DNA from: UBA1822 sp963615055
GTDB lineage: Bacteria > Bacillota > Negativicutes > Veillonellales > Dialisteraceae
Length of the DNA stretch: 64,000 nt
NCBI GenBank assembly: GCA_963615055.1
Contig: CAVEFO010000004.1
Coordinates: forward strand, 18,484 to 82,483
Direction of reading: 5' to 3'
In this document: positions 63,456-64,000 of the stretch, piece after piece
Layout of the letters: the number at the start of each line of letters is the position of its first letter
Numbering within the stretch: the stretch's first letter is position 1
Translations under genes and position numbers: made by a program
The notes under the pieces: model-generated
The model's input: only the letters and a program-made list of their open reading frames with translations
Database searches by the model: none
Told to the model about the DNA's origin: nothing

Positions 63456-64000
63456 GGTATTCTCCTTTGCAAGAAAAAAGGGCGTGAAGAATGTTCCTGC
63501 ATTTTCTCTCACAACCCCATGACAAATCTACCCTTCCGTCATCCCACAGCGATTCCATCCTCTCACCGCTGACCGGTGTCCGTTGTCCGTTTTCCGTTGA
63601 CCGTTAACCGTGCCTCACATCTCAATGGGCAAACAAAATCCTCATGCACGACTCACGGTTAAAAGCTATGTTTGCCCGCTTACTCCATGTTCCTCAATCA
63701 CTTCGGGCACAAAGGTCCGCGCCCCGAAGCGCGGCCCTTGTTGATGGCGGCCTTTTATAATTTATGGGCCGCTGTTTCCGATTTTTTGTGAGTAGCCAAG
63801 CGACGCGCAAGGAGGCCCGCCTGTTTGAAATTTTCCGATGGCGGGTCCTGAAGGCCCGTCAGGTGAAGGGAGTAAAAAGTTAGCAGTGAGTAGTGAGCAG
63901 TTAGTAGTTTCTCTGTCATCTGCGGCGATGATGTTTTAAAAAAATTCGCGCGAAGCGCTTCCGCTTTTAATAACTGCTCACTGCTAATTCCTAACTTCTA
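63456..64000. repeat. Gap at the right edge with family B and family A elements
   Basis: About 545 bp with no gene. Positions 63567-63662 hold a family B element: CCGGTGTCCGTTGTCCGTTTTCCGTTGACCGTTAACCG, centre CATCTCAATGGGCAAACAAA, and a CACGGTTAAAAGCTATG end. From about 63885 a family A element (A7) starts with AGTTAGCAGTGAGTAGTGAGCAGTTAGTAG and reaches TAACTGCTCACTGCTAATTCCTAAC at the edge. 63663-63880 has GC-rich short hairpins and no recognised feature. Confidence 0.6.

Noticed and set aside
61743..63572. 609-codon plus-strand frame opposite dinB and the flavodoxin gene
   Set aside because: The minus strand encodes two proteins with intact catalytic motifs. The plus frame crosses both and a terminator and has no recognised domain.

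Overview
The window looks like a chromosomal segment of a diderm Firmicute, most likely class Negativicutes (Selenomonas/Veillonella-type). The evidence is a Firmicute-style housekeeping order (scpA-scpB-rluB-yhiN-cmk-plsC-ispH/S1 fusion-der-plsY-gpsA), an IspH protein fused to S1 RNA-binding domains, and Gram-positive type I toxin-antitoxin genes. These sit beside genes that need an outer membrane: two YadA-like trimeric autotransporters, two classical type V autotransporters and a TonB-dependent receptor. Assignment below class level is not possible from the sequence alone. No rRNA, tRNA or CRISPR array was recognised.

Layout. 1-14227: two large minus-strand trimeric autotransporter adhesin genes; the first runs off the left edge and the second encodes 3737 residues. 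14228-16348: non-coding and repeat-rich DNA that holds two tandem copies of a complete type I toxin-antitoxin module, each with a 27-29 residue hydrophobic toxin on the minus strand and a ~95 nt antisense RNA on the plus strand. 16349-18421: a PLD-nuclease/P-loop ATPase fusion, a defence-like protein. 18519-38642: almost entirely minus-strand housekeeping operons. In transcription order these are (i) pncA-like, thiL, gpmA, patatin, tsaE, tsaB, rimI, tsaD, a HisKA_2 histidine kinase and an ANTAR response regulator; (ii) scpA, scpB, rluB, yhiN-like, cmk, plsC, ispH-S1, der, plsY, gpsA; (iii) rsmD, coaD and a coiled-coil protein. 38850-45153: plus-strand purL, a TSCPD protein, a LysE-type exporter and a PepT-like M20 peptidase. 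45204-49598: an autotransporter carrying a zinc-protease motif, bracketed by ~220 bp direct repeats. 49684-51420: a small membrane protein and, divergently, an M18 aminopeptidase. 51601-61588: a TonB receptor plus giant autotransporter operon with a divergent MerR regulator; the operon promoter has the 19-bp spacer typical of MerR-activated promoters. 61730-63455: dinB and a flavodoxin.

The most unusual feature is the intergenic DNA. Many gaps hold inverted-repeat elements whose arms are degenerate tandem heptamers. Family A uses AGCAGTT/AACTGCT and CTAACAG; family B uses CCGTTNN/NNAACGG. Further AT-rich heptads and a ~10-bp CTTCAAGCCT-type repeat also occur. Families A and B share the same architecture without sharing sequence, lie between genes and even inside apparent operons, and copies of A bracket two of the surface-protein genes.

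Functionally, the surface genes would form an adhesin and nutrient-uptake layer whose MerR-controlled part may respond to a small molecule. The pncA-to-ANTAR cluster links NAD and thiamine cofactors and t6A tRNA modification to an RNA-binding antitermination two-component pair. The toxin-antitoxin pair and the PLD-ATPase form a small defence or stability island next to the adhesin locus.
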